Assembly (NCBI GenBank): GCA_003223645.1
Contig: QHVT01000006.1
Coordinates: 248,001 to 312,000 of the forward strand
Reading direction: 5' to 3'
DNA length: 64,000 nucleotides
DNA from: Acidobacteriota bacterium
Lineage (GTDB): Bacteria > Acidobacteriota > Thermoanaerobaculia > Gp7-AA8
This document shows, one piece after another, positions 33,981 to 42,280 of this stretch. Every line of letters starts with the position of its first letter. The first letter of the stretch is position 1. The notes below the pieces were generated by a model. It ran no database searches. It had not been told where the DNA came from and was given only the letters and a program-made list of their open reading frames with translations. The translations under genes were made by a program, and so were the position numbers.

Positions 33981-34880
33981 GTGCCGCGCGTGAGCGAACG
34001 CGCGCTGGCGAATCTCTGCTTCGCCGCGATGGGCATCATCTGGGGAACGACGTTTCTCGCGATCCGCGTCGCGATCGAGACGATTCCGACGCTCTATCTC
34101 ACCGGTCTCCGTTTCACGATCGCCGGTACGATCCTCCTCGGGATCGCGCTCGCGCGCGGAAATCCGCTGCCGCGCCGCGCGTCGCAGTGGGGACACGAGG
34201 CGCTCACCGGCATTCTGCTCTTCACGTTCGCGACGGCATCCGTCGCATTCGCGGAACATCACATCACCAGCGGACTCGCGGCGCTGCTCGCGGCGATGCT
34301 GCCGCTGTGGATGGCGCTGCTCGAGCGCTTTCTCATTCGCAGTGAGCCTTTGACGTCGATGCGCATCGCGGGACTGGTCGCCGGCTTCTGCGGCGTCATC
34401 GCCGTCGTCGCGCCGGCGATCGCCAAGCCGTCGACCGGCACGGGCCTCCTCATCGGCACGCTGGCGATGCAGTTCTACACGATCGCCTGGAACCTCGGCA
34501 CGCTCCGCGCGAAGTACCAGCCGTCCGGCGTCGCACCGGCGATTGCACCGGCAATGCAGATGCTCACCGGAGGCGTGATCACGCTGATCGCCGCGGTCAT
34601 CACGGAACCGTTGCCGCACATCACCGCGCGGAGCGCGATCGCACTCGCCTACCTCACACTCTTCGGCTCCATCATCGCGTTCAGCGCGTACACCTATGCA
34701 CTGCGCGTCATCCCGCCCGGCCGGCTCACTCTGTTTGCTTACATCCAGCCGGCCGTCGCCGCGATCGCCGGCGCGCTCGTGCTGCACGAGCGCATCACGA
34801 TCCCGATGGTCACCGGCATGCTGTTCATCCTCGGCGGCGTCACGCTTGCGCGCGTGGCGCGCGCTCGGAAGCAATCGTGA
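33981..34880 (+). CDS. EamA-family (DMT superfamily) transporter
   Basis: 299 aa with ten predicted membrane segments in two EamA repeats (first from ANLCFAAMGIIWGTTFLAIRVA, second from GTGLLIGTLAMQFYTIAWNLG). RhaT/YdcZ-type proteins export amino acids or other metabolites; the substrate is unknown. The start is GTG 33981, with GTG 33990 as an alternative. The 3' end overlaps the convergent VOC gene by 41 bp. Confidence 0.9.
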   Translation: MPRVSERALANLCFAAMGIIWGTTFLAIRVAIETIPTLYLTGLRFTIAGTILLGIALARGNPLPRRASQWGHEALTGILLFTFATASVAFAEHHITSGLAALLAAMLPLWMALLERFLIRSEPLTSMRIAGLVAGFCGVIAVVAPAIAKPSTGTGLLIGTLAMQFYTIAWNLGTLRAKYQPSGVAPAIAPAMQMLTGGVITLIAAVITEPLPHITARSAIALAYLTLFGSIIAFSAYTYALRVIPPGRLTLFAYIQPAVAAIAGALVLHERITIPMVTGMLFILGGVTLARVARARKQS

Positions 34881-35241
34881 GAAGAAATCCGTCCGGATCG
34901 CGCACGCGGAACATCCGCGCGCCCCACGGCATGTCGGCGGGCTCGGTCGAGAGAGTGCCGCCGGCGTCGACGATCCCCTTCGCGATGTCGTCGATCTTCT
35001 GATCCGTCGTGATCATCATCGAGAATCCCTCGCCTTTCGCGCGATCCCAGCCCTTTGCGCCGTTGTCCTGGTTGATGAGCAACCGCGCATTGCCGGCTTG
35101 CAGCGAGACGGCGACCAGCTTTCCTTCGCGCTCATGCTTCTCGTTGACCGTGAAGCCGATGACGTCGTGATACCAGTGAAGGCTCTGTTCGAGATCCTTG
35201 ACGGTGAGAGATACGGAAAGCGCATTGCCTTGCAGCGTCAT
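34840..35241 (-). CDS. VOC-family (glyoxalase/bleomycin resistance-like) protein
   Basis: 133 aa forming two beta-alpha-beta-beta-beta modules (LSVSLTVKDLEQSLHWYHDVIGF and FSMMITTDQKIDDIAKGI...RMFRVRDPDGFLLTIA). The family includes glyoxalases, dioxygenases and drug-binding proteins. The first His/Glu metal positions are not obvious, so function is open. Stand-alone gene, 47 bp downstream of mug on the same strand. Confidence 0.85.
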   Translation of the reverse strand: MTLQGNALSVSLTVKDLEQSLHWYHDVIGFTVNEKHEREGKLVAVSLQAGNARLLINQDNGAKGWDRAKGEGFSMMITTDQKIDDIAKGIVDAGGTLSTEPADMPWGARMFRVRDPDGFLLTIASERAPRAQA

Positions 35242-35288
35242 GACGGCATCTTAATCGCGTTACAGGTGCCCAAGCAGCGCCGGCTCCA

Positions 35289-35840
35289 TCACGATCTCCT
35301 CTCCACCGCGCTGCGCAACTCGGCGAACAACTCCACGAGCTCCGTCGGCCGGTAGTTCGCATTGAGGCCGCTCGGATTCGGCAGCACCCAGATTTTCGTC
35401 GCATCGATTGTTTCGCCCTGCAATCCGAGCTTCGCACGCGGACGATCGAACGCAGTGCGATATGCGCCAATGCCGACGATCGCGAGATAGCGCGGACGAA
35501 ACTTCATCACCTTGCGCGTGAGCATGCGCGCGCCTTCCACGAGCTCGTCGCGCGTCAGCTCGTCCGCGGCAGTCGTCGCACGCGCCACGATGTTGGTGAT
35601 GCCGTATCCGAGTGCGATCAGCTGGCGCTGCTCGGACGGCGCGAACAATCGAGGCGTGAATCCCGCGCGATGCAGCACCGGCCAGAAGCGATTTCCCGGA
35701 CGACCGAAATGATGTCCGACCGCAGCCGTATACAAGCCGGGATTGATGCCCCAGAAGAGGACGTCGAGATCGGGCGCGATCACGTCCCGAATCGTTTTTC
35801 CCGCGGCGGCCGCGAGATCTTCGCGCGTCGGCTTCTTCAG
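35289..35840 (-). CDS. mug: G/U mismatch-specific (Mug-type) DNA glycosylase
   Basis: Conserved Mug/TDG core: DLDVLFWGINPGLYTAAVGHH (GINPG active-site loop), FGRPGNRFWPVLHRAGFTPR and the C-terminal WVLPNPSGLNANY (NPSG DNA-intercalating loop). It removes uracil or thymine mispaired with G. The family normally begins near PTREDLAAAAG. No ATG, GTG or TTG precedes this in frame nearby. A CTG at 35838-35840 overlaps the upstream barrel gene's TGA as CTGA, so I propose CTG with translational coupling, giving about 183 aa. The track's 534-aa frame upstream is a shadow of the barrel gene. Confidence 0.88.
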   Translation of the reverse strand: MKKPTREDLAAAAGKTIRDVIAPDLDVLFWGINPGLYTAAVGHHFGRPGNRFWPVLHRAGFTPRLFAPSEQRQLIALGYGITNIVARATTAADELTRDELVEGARMLTRKVMKFRPRYLAIVGIGAYRTAFDRPRAKLGLQGETIDATKIWVLPNPSGLNANYRPTELVELFAELRSAVERRS

Positions 35841-37618
35841 AAGTTCAGCGCCAGCCCGCCGATGTACTTCTTCGACGTTCCCTCGGGGGTGAGCGTGTCG
35901 ATGAGGTACGGCGAGTTGTCGGCGCGCGCGAGCTCGAGGCCAAGGAGCAGCTTGATGTCGATCGGGAGGTAGAGCGACTGCGCCATGCGCACGTTGATGC
36001 GCTCGGTGTGGTAGCTCTCCACGCCGTTTTCGCGCGGCTGCTCGATCTCGCGATACGAGACCGCGAGCGTGGTGCGCGTCGGATTGAACGTCGACTGCAG
36101 ATCGCCGACGACGTACGTCTTTTCGCGATTGCGCTGTGTCGGATCGTTCCGCGTCGCCGTGCCCGCGGTCGTGGAGACATCGACCGCGAAACGGTTGCCG
36201 AATTCGTGGCGATAGGCGACGCGCAGATCGCGGCGGATGTCGCCGGTCTCGACGTAGAGGCCGTCCCAGAACTGATCGTACGCATCCGAGAAGACGACGC
36301 GCAGCGGCGCATCGATGGCCGTGATCGTCGCAATCGCGGTCAGGCGGTTGCCATCGTCCTTGCCGGACACGATGCCGAACGTGTACGTATATTTCGGCAG
36401 CACGCGCGCATCCTCGGACAAGAACACGAGAGACGGCAGATTGAGCGCCGCCGGATCGCGGTCGAGCACTTTCAGCATCGCCGAGCCGATGATCGACGTC
36501 TTCTCGGTCAGCTTCCACTCCGCGCCGGTGCGCGGTGCGAATTCCTGTCCGTCGACACCGATGCGGCTCGACAGCCCGTAGTGCACCAACAGCGCGGGCA
36601 CGAGCGTGTACGTTCCGTTCGCGGTGATGTCGGCGGTGCGCAGGATCTGCGCGGCGCTCGGGACCGTTTCCTGGGTGACGCGCACCGCGACGCCGAGGTC
36701 GCTCTTGCGCGTCTGCATCAACGGAATGTCGCCGGAGACTTCGATCAGATTCGATCCGACCGGAGTGTCGCGGAAGAGATTTTCCTGCTCGAAGTAGCGG
36801 ACCTGCACGCGCGAGTCGCCGTGCCGCCACTCGAAGTTGTGCGCGCTGATGTCCGCTTCGCGCGCGCCGTCGGGACCGTCGTTGTATCTCCACGAGCTGC
36901 GCGTCGACGCGACGCGATAGGCGTTCCTCGGGGACGAGCGCACTTCGACCGACATGTCGCTCGACTCGGCGATCGGCGTTCCGAATCGCACTTCGTCGTT
37001 CGGATCTTCGAAGCGCTGCATGTTGCCGCGGATGCCGACCTGCAGCGTCTCGTTGAGACGTCCCTGCACGCCGACCGAGGTCTGCGCGAACGCGGGGTTC
37101 GCGGTTTGATTGCTCACGCCGGTGAGCGAGAACAACTCGCCGCGGATGCGCGGGATCTCGTAGGACGACGTCTGCACCGGCTGCATGACCTGGTCGATCT
37201 CGCGCAGCACGTCGGCCGGCAGCGAGCCGCGCAGCTCCCAGATTTCCTGGTTCGCGTTTTTCTTTCCCTTGTCCGCTTCGAGCTTCAGCGCAACGCGGTG
37301 CTTCGGGCTGGTCGGAATGATCGTCGCGATCGCCGGGATGAAGCCCTGCTTGACAGCGATGATCTTGTAGATGCCGGCGCGCAGCGCCGGCATCGAGAAG
37401 CTGCCGTCGGATGCGGAGTACGTTTGTGTGGAGACGAAGTCCTGAAGGTTGAGGGCGATGATGAGGGCGTTGCCGACCGGATGCGCGGCGTTGGTGACGG
37501 TGCCGAGGACTTGCAGGACCGCAGGCAGTGGTGCCGCGGGCTGGGCAGGCGCGGCGATGGTAACGGATATGAGACCCGCAAGGGCGGCTGCTAGGGCAGT
37601 AGCTCGAAACCGACGCAT
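35837..37618 (-). CDS. Outer-membrane beta-barrel protein with carboxypeptidase-regulatory-like domain
   Basis: I start at MRRFRATALAAAL (37618), preceded by AGGAGG. About 593 aa: signal peptide to about residue 30; a regulatory-like beta sandwich (LQVLGTVTNAAHPVGNALII, YSASDGSFSMPALRAGIYKI); a short helical linker (LPADVLREIDQVMQPVQ). A long series of amphipathic strands follows (LQVGIRGNMQRFED, HNFEWRHGDSRVQVRYFEQE, VAYRHEFGNRFAVDVSTTAG) ending in GGLALNF with the terminal Phe of a barrel. No TonB plug is visible, so it is not a classical TonB receptor. Function unknown; probably a surface or adhesion-linked porin. Confidence 0.8.
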   Translation of the reverse strand: MRRFRATALAAALAGLISVTIAAPAQPAAPLPAVLQVLGTVTNAAHPVGNALIIALNLQDFVSTQTYSASDGSFSMPALRAGIYKIIAVKQGFIPAIATIIPTSPKHRVALKLEADKGKKNANQEIWELRGSLPADVLREIDQVMQPVQTSSYEIPRIRGELFSLTGVSNQTANPAFAQTSVGVQGRLNETLQVGIRGNMQRFEDPNDEVRFGTPIAESSDMSVEVRSSPRNAYRVASTRSSWRYNDGPDGAREADISAHNFEWRHGDSRVQVRYFEQENLFRDTPVGSNLIEVSGDIPLMQTRKSDLGVAVRVTQETVPSAAQILRTADITANGTYTLVPALLVHYGLSSRIGVDGQEFAPRTGAEWKLTEKTSIIGSAMLKVLDRDPAALNLPSLVFLSEDARVLPKYTYTFGIVSGKDDGNRLTAIATITAIDAPLRVVFSDAYDQFWDGLYVETGDIRRDLRVAYRHEFGNRFAVDVSTTAGTATRNDPTQRNREKTYVVGDLQSTFNPTRTTLAVSYREIEQPRENGVESYHTERINVRMAQSLYLPIDIKLLLGLELARADNSPYLIDTLTPEGTSKKYIGGLALNF

Positions 37619-37769
37619 AAGCCTCCTCCGCTGGATTCCATGCAACTCGGGCCTACAAAAAACGCACCCCGCCCTCCTCCCGCTGGATTTGCTGTCCGGA
37701 ATCGTACACCTGTTCGGGTACGGACGGTTCAGCCGTAACTGAACGGTGTCAGGCTATTGCACGGGAGGC

Positions 37770-39203
37770 TCAGACGCGAACGCGATGGACGCGCAACAAA
37801 TTCGTCTTCGCGCGCTGATAAATCGGCGAGCCCATCAGGATGACGAGGCGATCGCCGGGACGCACGATGTCTTTCGCGAGCAGGAACTCGTCGACGCGAT
37901 CGACGATCTGTTCGTGATAGTCGCCCGTCTGCAAAAGCACGAACGACTGCACGCCCCACAGCAGGTTCATCCGTCGCGCGACCCAGCTCGACGGCGTGAG
38001 CGCGATGATCGGAACCTTCGGACGGAACTTCGACATGAGGCGCGCGGCGAAGCCGGTTTGCGTGAAGACGACGATGTATTTCGCGTCGAGCTGTTCGGCC
38101 GCGTAGTTTGCCGCGCCGGCGAGCGCGTCGGTGAATTCGTCGGCCTCGGAGATTTTGCGGAAGGGCTCGCGTTCCCAGTCGTACGTTCCGCGCAGTCGAT
38201 TCGCCTCGGCGGCGAAGACGATGCGCGCCATCATCTGCACGGCTTCGATCGGATGCTTGCCTGACGCCGTTTCTGCCGACAGCATCACCGCATCCGATCC
38301 GTCGAAGATCGCGTTCGCGACGTCGGACGCTTCCGCGCGCGTCGGCCGCGAGCTCACCGTCATCGACTCGAGCATCTGCGTCGCGGTGATGGCAAACCTC
38401 CCCCACCGGCTCGCGCGCACGAGCACTTGCTTCTGGATGATCGGCACGGCTTCGGGCGGCAGCTCCACGCCGAGGTCGCCGCGCGCGACCATCACGCCGT
38501 CGCTGACCTCGAGGATGTCGTCGAGGTTGTCGATCGCCTGTGGCTTCTCCAGCTTCGCGATCACGTGCATCTCGTCGCCGCCGTGCGCGTGCAGGAGCGC
38601 GCGCAGATCGAGGATGTCGCTGCGGCGGCGAATGAACGATGCGGCGATGTAGTCGAGTCCCTGCTCGACCGCGAACTTCACGTCGACTTTGTCTTTGTCG
38701 GTGATCGCGGGGATCGACAGCTCCGAGTCGGGAAAGTTCATCCCCTTTTTCGATGAGATCGGTCCGCCATGCAGCACCCGGGTCGTGACGTGTGTCGAAT
38801 CGACGGCGGTGACGATCAGCTCGACGAGACCGTCGTTGATGAGGATGCGCTGGCCGATGCGCACTTCCTGGGGCAGCGGCGTGAACGACGTCGAGACCTC
38901 GCGCTGATTGCCGAGGATCGGCTCGGTGCCGATGACGAACGCCTGTCCGTTTTCGAGGTTGATCACGCCGTCGACGTCGTCGATGCGCAATTTCGGTCCC
39001 TGAATGTCGCCGACGATCGGAATGTAGCGGCCGAGCTCCGTCGCGACTTCGCGGATCGTGCGCACCAGCCGCGCGTGCTCTTCATGCTTGCCGTGCGAGA
39101 AGTTGAGGCGAAAGGCATCGACGCCGGTCGTGAGCAGGCGCTCGATCATTTCCTCGCTGCTGCTCGCCGGCCCGAGGGTCGCGAGAATCTTGGTGCGGCG
39201 CAT
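37770..39203 (-). CDS. pyk: Pyruvate kinase
   Basis: 477 aa. It converts PEP + ADP to pyruvate + ATP in the last step of glycolysis. Motifs: RRTKILATLGPAS start, FRLNFSHGKHEEH, GDIQGPKLRI, the active-site MVARGDLGVELP and TATQMLESM. An alpha/beta C-terminal allosteric domain (about 355-470) is present. Single gene following a repeat element. Confidence 0.97.
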   Translation of the reverse strand: MRRTKILATLGPASSSEEMIERLLTTGVDAFRLNFSHGKHEEHARLVRTIREVATELGRYIPIVGDIQGPKLRIDDVDGVINLENGQAFVIGTEPILGNQREVSTSFTPLPQEVRIGQRILINDGLVELIVTAVDSTHVTTRVLHGGPISSKKGMNFPDSELSIPAITDKDKVDVKFAVEQGLDYIAASFIRRRSDILDLRALLHAHGGDEMHVIAKLEKPQAIDNLDDILEVSDGVMVARGDLGVELPPEAVPIIQKQVLVRASRWGRFAITATQMLESMTVSSRPTRAEASDVANAIFDGSDAVMLSAETASGKHPIEAVQMMARIVFAAEANRLRGTYDWEREPFRKISEADEFTDALAGAANYAAEQLDAKYIVVFTQTGFAARLMSKFRPKVPIIALTPSSWVARRMNLLWGVQSFVLLQTGDYHEQIVDRVDEFLLAKDIVRPGDRLVILMGSPIYQRAKTNLLRVHRVRV

Positions 39204-39230
39204 CGGCGCGGAAGTCTATGCGATGGTCAT

Positions 39231-39294
39231 CGGTGTGGGGCAGGCTTTCCAGCCTGCCACCCGGGCGCAGGCTGAAAAGCCTGCGCCACACCGG
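39231..39294. repeat. Inverted repeat (GTGGGGCAGGCTTTCCAGCCTG family)
   Basis: CGGTGTGGGGCAGGCTTTCC faces GGCTGAAAAGCCTGCGCCAC, with CAGCCTGCC/GCGCAGGCTG inside. It lies just upstream of pyruvate kinase. Confidence 0.8.
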
Positions 39295-39328
39295 TTGCTC
39301 GAACGTTTTCGCAGGGTGAGTGGCTCGA

Positions 39329-39547
39329 TCATTCACGGCTTCGCATTTCGCGAAACAGTTCCTCTGCAGAGATGCGCTCACCGCGTTGTCCCTGAGCGAT
39401 CGATTCCAGCAGTACGGCTTCCAGCTCCGCGTCGACTTCGAATGTTTCCTCCGAGTCTCGAGCCAGAACCGTGACTTCGGTTCCTTCCGGTAGCTCCGCT
39501 TCCAACTCGACTCGGCCATCGACGACTCTGCCGGATGTGATTTGCAT
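39329..39547 (-). CDS. Small antitoxin-like protein (orphan)
   Basis: 72 aa. An N-terminal beta hairpin (ITSGRVVDGRVELEAELPEGTEVTVLARD) is followed by an acidic helix (FEVDAELEAVLLESIAQGQRG, ISAEELFREMRSRE). The layout resembles type II antitoxins commonly paired with RelE/ParE toxins. No toxin ORF is next to it: downstream is an inverted repeat and pyk, upstream the caspase cluster. It may be a solitary antitoxin or a fragment of a lost module. It is only 24 bp past the end of the 39572 gene and could be the last gene of that operon. Confidence 0.65.
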   Translation of the reverse strand: MQITSGRVVDGRVELEAELPEGTEVTVLARDSEETFEVDAELEAVLLESIAQGQRGERISAEELFREMRSRE

Positions 39548-39571
39548 ATCGCCATTCTACCTACGCGACAA

Positions 39572-40783
39572 TCACTCGAATGCCTTCGCGCAGTCCGTCC
39601 CCGGGGGCAGCGTCCCCTTGAACACGGTTGGTTCCGGCTTCGCGGGATTGATGCCGGTGTAGGTCGTGACGACTTTGGTGAAGTCGACCCACGTCGCGAA
39701 TTCGGCGAGTTGGGTGTGCGCGTCTTTCGCACTCGGAGGGGCATCGCCGGACAGCGAGTACAGCCGCAGGCGATCGATGACGAAGGTCAAGCCGTCGCAG
39801 AACATTGGAACGCCGCGGTCGGGGATGGCGAGGAATGCGTCGATCGCTTCTTTGTGCTGGCCGAGGCGCGCGAGGTGTTCGCCGCGGATCGCGGCGCCGT
39901 CGGGAATCCACGGCATCCAATCCATCAGGTGCTTCGACCAGTTGTGCAGTCGATCGAGCTCGCCGCTGCGCAGCAGCGAGTACGCGGCAGCGATCGCAGC
40001 GATCGGGTCGTCGAGCTTCTGCTCGAGCATGCGCTCGGCGCTGACGGCTTCTTCGCGCGCGGCGCGATTTTGCTGATAGCCGAGGAGCAGCGTGGCGTCG
40101 GCGTTTTCGAGGTGGATGTCGATCCAGAAGCGATCGGCTTCGCGGCGCATCGTGAGGATACATCCGTGATGTCGCGACACCGGCAGCGCGATGTTGACCG
40201 GCGCGCGCGACGGCTGCACGCACTGCACCCAGCGCGTTTCCGCGGCGGGCGCGATCACGTACTCGACGATGTCATTCGACTTTTGCGTCGACGCGATCGG
40301 CAGCGCGATTTCTTTGAGCGTCTTGCGCAGCGGATTGCCGGCGAAGCAGCGCAGCACACCTGCCGGCTGCGGTGCGATCCAGACGTCGTTCGGCATCGGC
40401 GACGACAACGCGAATTCGTTCGGATCGGGCTTGCGAATGTAGGAGCGGCGGCGAACGCGTTTCGCCACGACTGGATTCGGCGCGCGCTGCTGCGCGACGT
40501 ACGCCGGCACTTCCGCGGCTTCGACCGGCGGCGTCTGCTCGTCCTCGCCGCGCAAGTCGACCGAACAATTCGGAACATCAGCGCGCGCTTCGAAGACGCG
40601 TACGATCTCCTGTCCGGCCGGCAATCGGGCGGTCACGACGTACGTGCCGGGATCGAGCGACGCGCCTTCCGACGACATCATCGTCTTCACGAGCTTCAGC
40701 TCCGGCGTGTGGATCAGCACCGGCACGCTCGCGTTCTCGAAGCGCTTGCTGCCGAACGGACCGCGGAACGTGAGCCAGGTCAT
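39572..40783 (-). CDS. Unknown protein at the 3' end of the tyrosinase-caspase operon
   Basis: I start at MTWLTFRGPFG (40783); the longer track form is a shadow of the caspase gene. It overlaps the caspase stop by 4 bp. About 403 aa with no signal or membrane segment. Residues 1-65 look like a beta sandwich (VPVLIHTPELKLVKTMM, LDPGTYVVTARLPAGQEIVRVFEA). The C-terminal third contains TPR-like helices (AAAYSLLRSGELDRLHNWSK, IRGEHLARLGQHKEAIDAFLA). I do not recognise the family. Its tight coupling implies a function with the caspase, for example substrate or effector. Confidence 0.75.
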   Translation of the reverse strand: MTWLTFRGPFGSKRFENASVPVLIHTPELKLVKTMMSSEGASLDPGTYVVTARLPAGQEIVRVFEARADVPNCSVDLRGEDEQTPPVEAAEVPAYVAQQRAPNPVVAKRVRRRSYIRKPDPNEFALSSPMPNDVWIAPQPAGVLRCFAGNPLRKTLKEIALPIASTQKSNDIVEYVIAPAAETRWVQCVQPSRAPVNIALPVSRHHGCILTMRREADRFWIDIHLENADATLLLGYQQNRAAREEAVSAERMLEQKLDDPIAAIAAAYSLLRSGELDRLHNWSKHLMDWMPWIPDGAAIRGEHLARLGQHKEAIDAFLAIPDRGVPMFCDGLTFVIDRLRLYSLSGDAPPSAKDAHTQLAEFATWVDFTKVVTTYTGINPAKPEPTVFKGTLPPGTDCAKAFE

Positions 40784-41973
40784 CCGCCCACCTTCACCTT
40801 CATCTGGAATCGCGGGAGCCGCGGCTTCACGATCGTCCCGCCTTTGAACGGCTTCAGCGTCGCGTCGGCCGGCTGCACGTCGTACGTGTAGAAGCCGCCT
40901 TTCACATTGAAGCCGAGCGGATTCGGCGTGACCTTGTCGATTTGATACGCGGGCGGCGCGCCCGGTGCCGTCACGCTGAAGCTGCACAGCTTCGCCGCGG
41001 TGTCGGGATCGATGCGCACTTCGCAGTCGACCGGCGGCGACTCGTCAAAGTACGCGATGACGATGTCGCTGCCGACGGTGATCGGCAGGCATTGCTGCTC
41101 GCCGGAGTGTTGCAGGTTCACAGCGTCCACCGCCGACTGAATCGATGCCTTGAGCGACGCCGTTGTGACGCGCCATCGCGCATCGTCATCCTCGGACGGC
41201 ACGGCAGCGACGCGATCGAGGCAGTCCGTCAGCGCAGCGCTGAACAGTGTCTGCCCGCCGCGTACAGCGAACGCGCTCGATCCGGGAATCGCGGCATAGA
41301 AGATGAGCTGCGAGCGATCGTCGCGGCTGTTCTTGTCGATGTTCCAGAGGTCGCCGGTGTTCATCCAGTCGCGCTTCTGGAATTCCTTGTCCGGCATGCG
41401 GCAGGCGTCGAGGAAGTAGAGCTGCCGGTTGGCGATTTTTTTTGCGAGGTCGCTCGGCGGCGCCATGCCCGCGATGATCTGCGCGACTTCTGCCGTATTA
41501 ACGAGCGATCCGCCGGCGTCGGGATCGCCAAAGTCGTCGAGCAGCAGCACCGAGTCGTTCTGCCGCCGCTGCACGCCGTGACCCGCGAAATACAGAACGG
41601 TCATCGCGTCCGCATCGTTCGCGAACGAGCGCCACTCCTTCAGATTCGTGACGAAGTTCTTGCGCGAGCAACGCTCCGCCTTCGCGAGCTCCGCTTCTTT
41701 CGCGAGCTCGTCGGCCGACGGCGACAACAACAGATGCACCGTCGCGAGCGGCAGCGGCAGTCGCTTCGCTGCATCGGCGGCGAGCAGCCACTTGTAGAAG
41801 AGATACGCGCTCATCGCGGTCGACGTGAGCTGTTTGAGGTCGAACATCGGATCGGCGGGCTGCGCAGCAGGATCGCCGTCTTTCAGATGGCGATAGAAAC
41901 TGACGCCGCCGATCAGCGCGTGAATGCCGGGCGCGCCGCCGAGGTCATTGCGTCGATCGAGGATCAACGTCAT
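40780..41973 (-). CDS. Caspase-fold peptidase of the tyrosinase operon
   Basis: 397 aa. The N-terminal caspase-like domain has the catalytic His in VLYFAGHGVQRR (about 127) and Cys in QLYFLDACRMPDKEF (about 190). Typical helper segments are ALIGGVSFYRHL and RSQLIFYAAIPGSSAFA. The C-terminal 120 or so residues are beta-rich (DCEVRIDPDTAAKLCSFSVT, FNVKGGFYTYDVQPADATLK), an added domain. No signal peptide, so cytosolic. It overlaps the 41945 gene by 29 bp and the 39572 gene by 4 bp. Confidence 0.88.
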   Translation of the reverse strand: MTLILDRRNDLGGAPGIHALIGGVSFYRHLKDGDPAAQPADPMFDLKQLTSTAMSAYLFYKWLLAADAAKRLPLPLATVHLLLSPSADELAKEAELAKAERCSRKNFVTNLKEWRSFANDADAMTVLYFAGHGVQRRQNDSVLLLDDFGDPDAGGSLVNTAEVAQIIAGMAPPSDLAKKIANRQLYFLDACRMPDKEFQKRDWMNTGDLWNIDKNSRDDRSQLIFYAAIPGSSAFAVRGGQTLFSAALTDCLDRVAAVPSEDDDARWRVTTASLKASIQSAVDAVNLQHSGEQQCLPITVGSDIVIAYFDESPPVDCEVRIDPDTAAKLCSFSVTAPGAPPAYQIDKVTPNPLGFNVKGGFYTYDVQPADATLKPFKGGTIVKPRLPRFQMKVKVGG

Positions 41974-42271
41974 GGGCGACCTTCCATGGAGCGCGTTCTT
42001 CGAGCGACGGAATGCGCAGCCCCGCTTCCGCCGCCGACGGATCGTGAACGATGAACTCCATCAGCGCGCGCTGCAGCCGGCGGATGTTCTCCGCCGGCCG
42101 CAGTTTTTCGAATTCGTCGAGCGCTGCCTCCGCCCCGCCCACGCGCGCCGCGCGCATCAGCTTCTCCGTCAGATCGGACGAAGAGTCGCGATACTCCGAG
42201 AAGAGAGAAGCTTCCTCCTCCTCGGGAGTCTCGCGCAGCGCGTCCTCGACGCGTTTCTGCAGGTCGGACAT
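41945..42271 (-). CDS. Stand-alone adaptor-like domain shared with the tyrosinase N-terminus
   Basis: 108 aa, all-helical and acidic. Its C-terminal half (LMRAARVGGAEAALDEFEKL, LQRALMEFIVHDPSAA, LRIPSLEERAPW) aligns with residues about 65-130 of the next protein, the tyrosinase (LMEIANKDGLDAVLQHAEML, LAQWALMIFITHHPEGQ, LPIPSLEERIPE). A free-standing copy next to a fused copy and a caspase suggests a homotypic docking domain. It lies 9 bp after the tyrosinase and overlaps the caspase start by 29 bp. I cannot name the family. Confidence 0.8.
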   Translation of the reverse strand: MSDLQKRVEDALRETPEEEEASLFSEYRDSSSDLTEKLMRAARVGGAEAALDEFEKLRPAENIRRLQRALMEFIVHDPSAAEAGLRIPSLEERAPWKVAHDVDPRSTQ

Positions 42272-42280
42272 CGAGCGCCA

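Noticed and set aside
36008-37594. 528-aa plus-strand ORF opposite the barrel protein
   Set aside because: Shadow with biased composition; the minus-strand gene has a signal peptide, Shine-Dalgarno and barrel strands.
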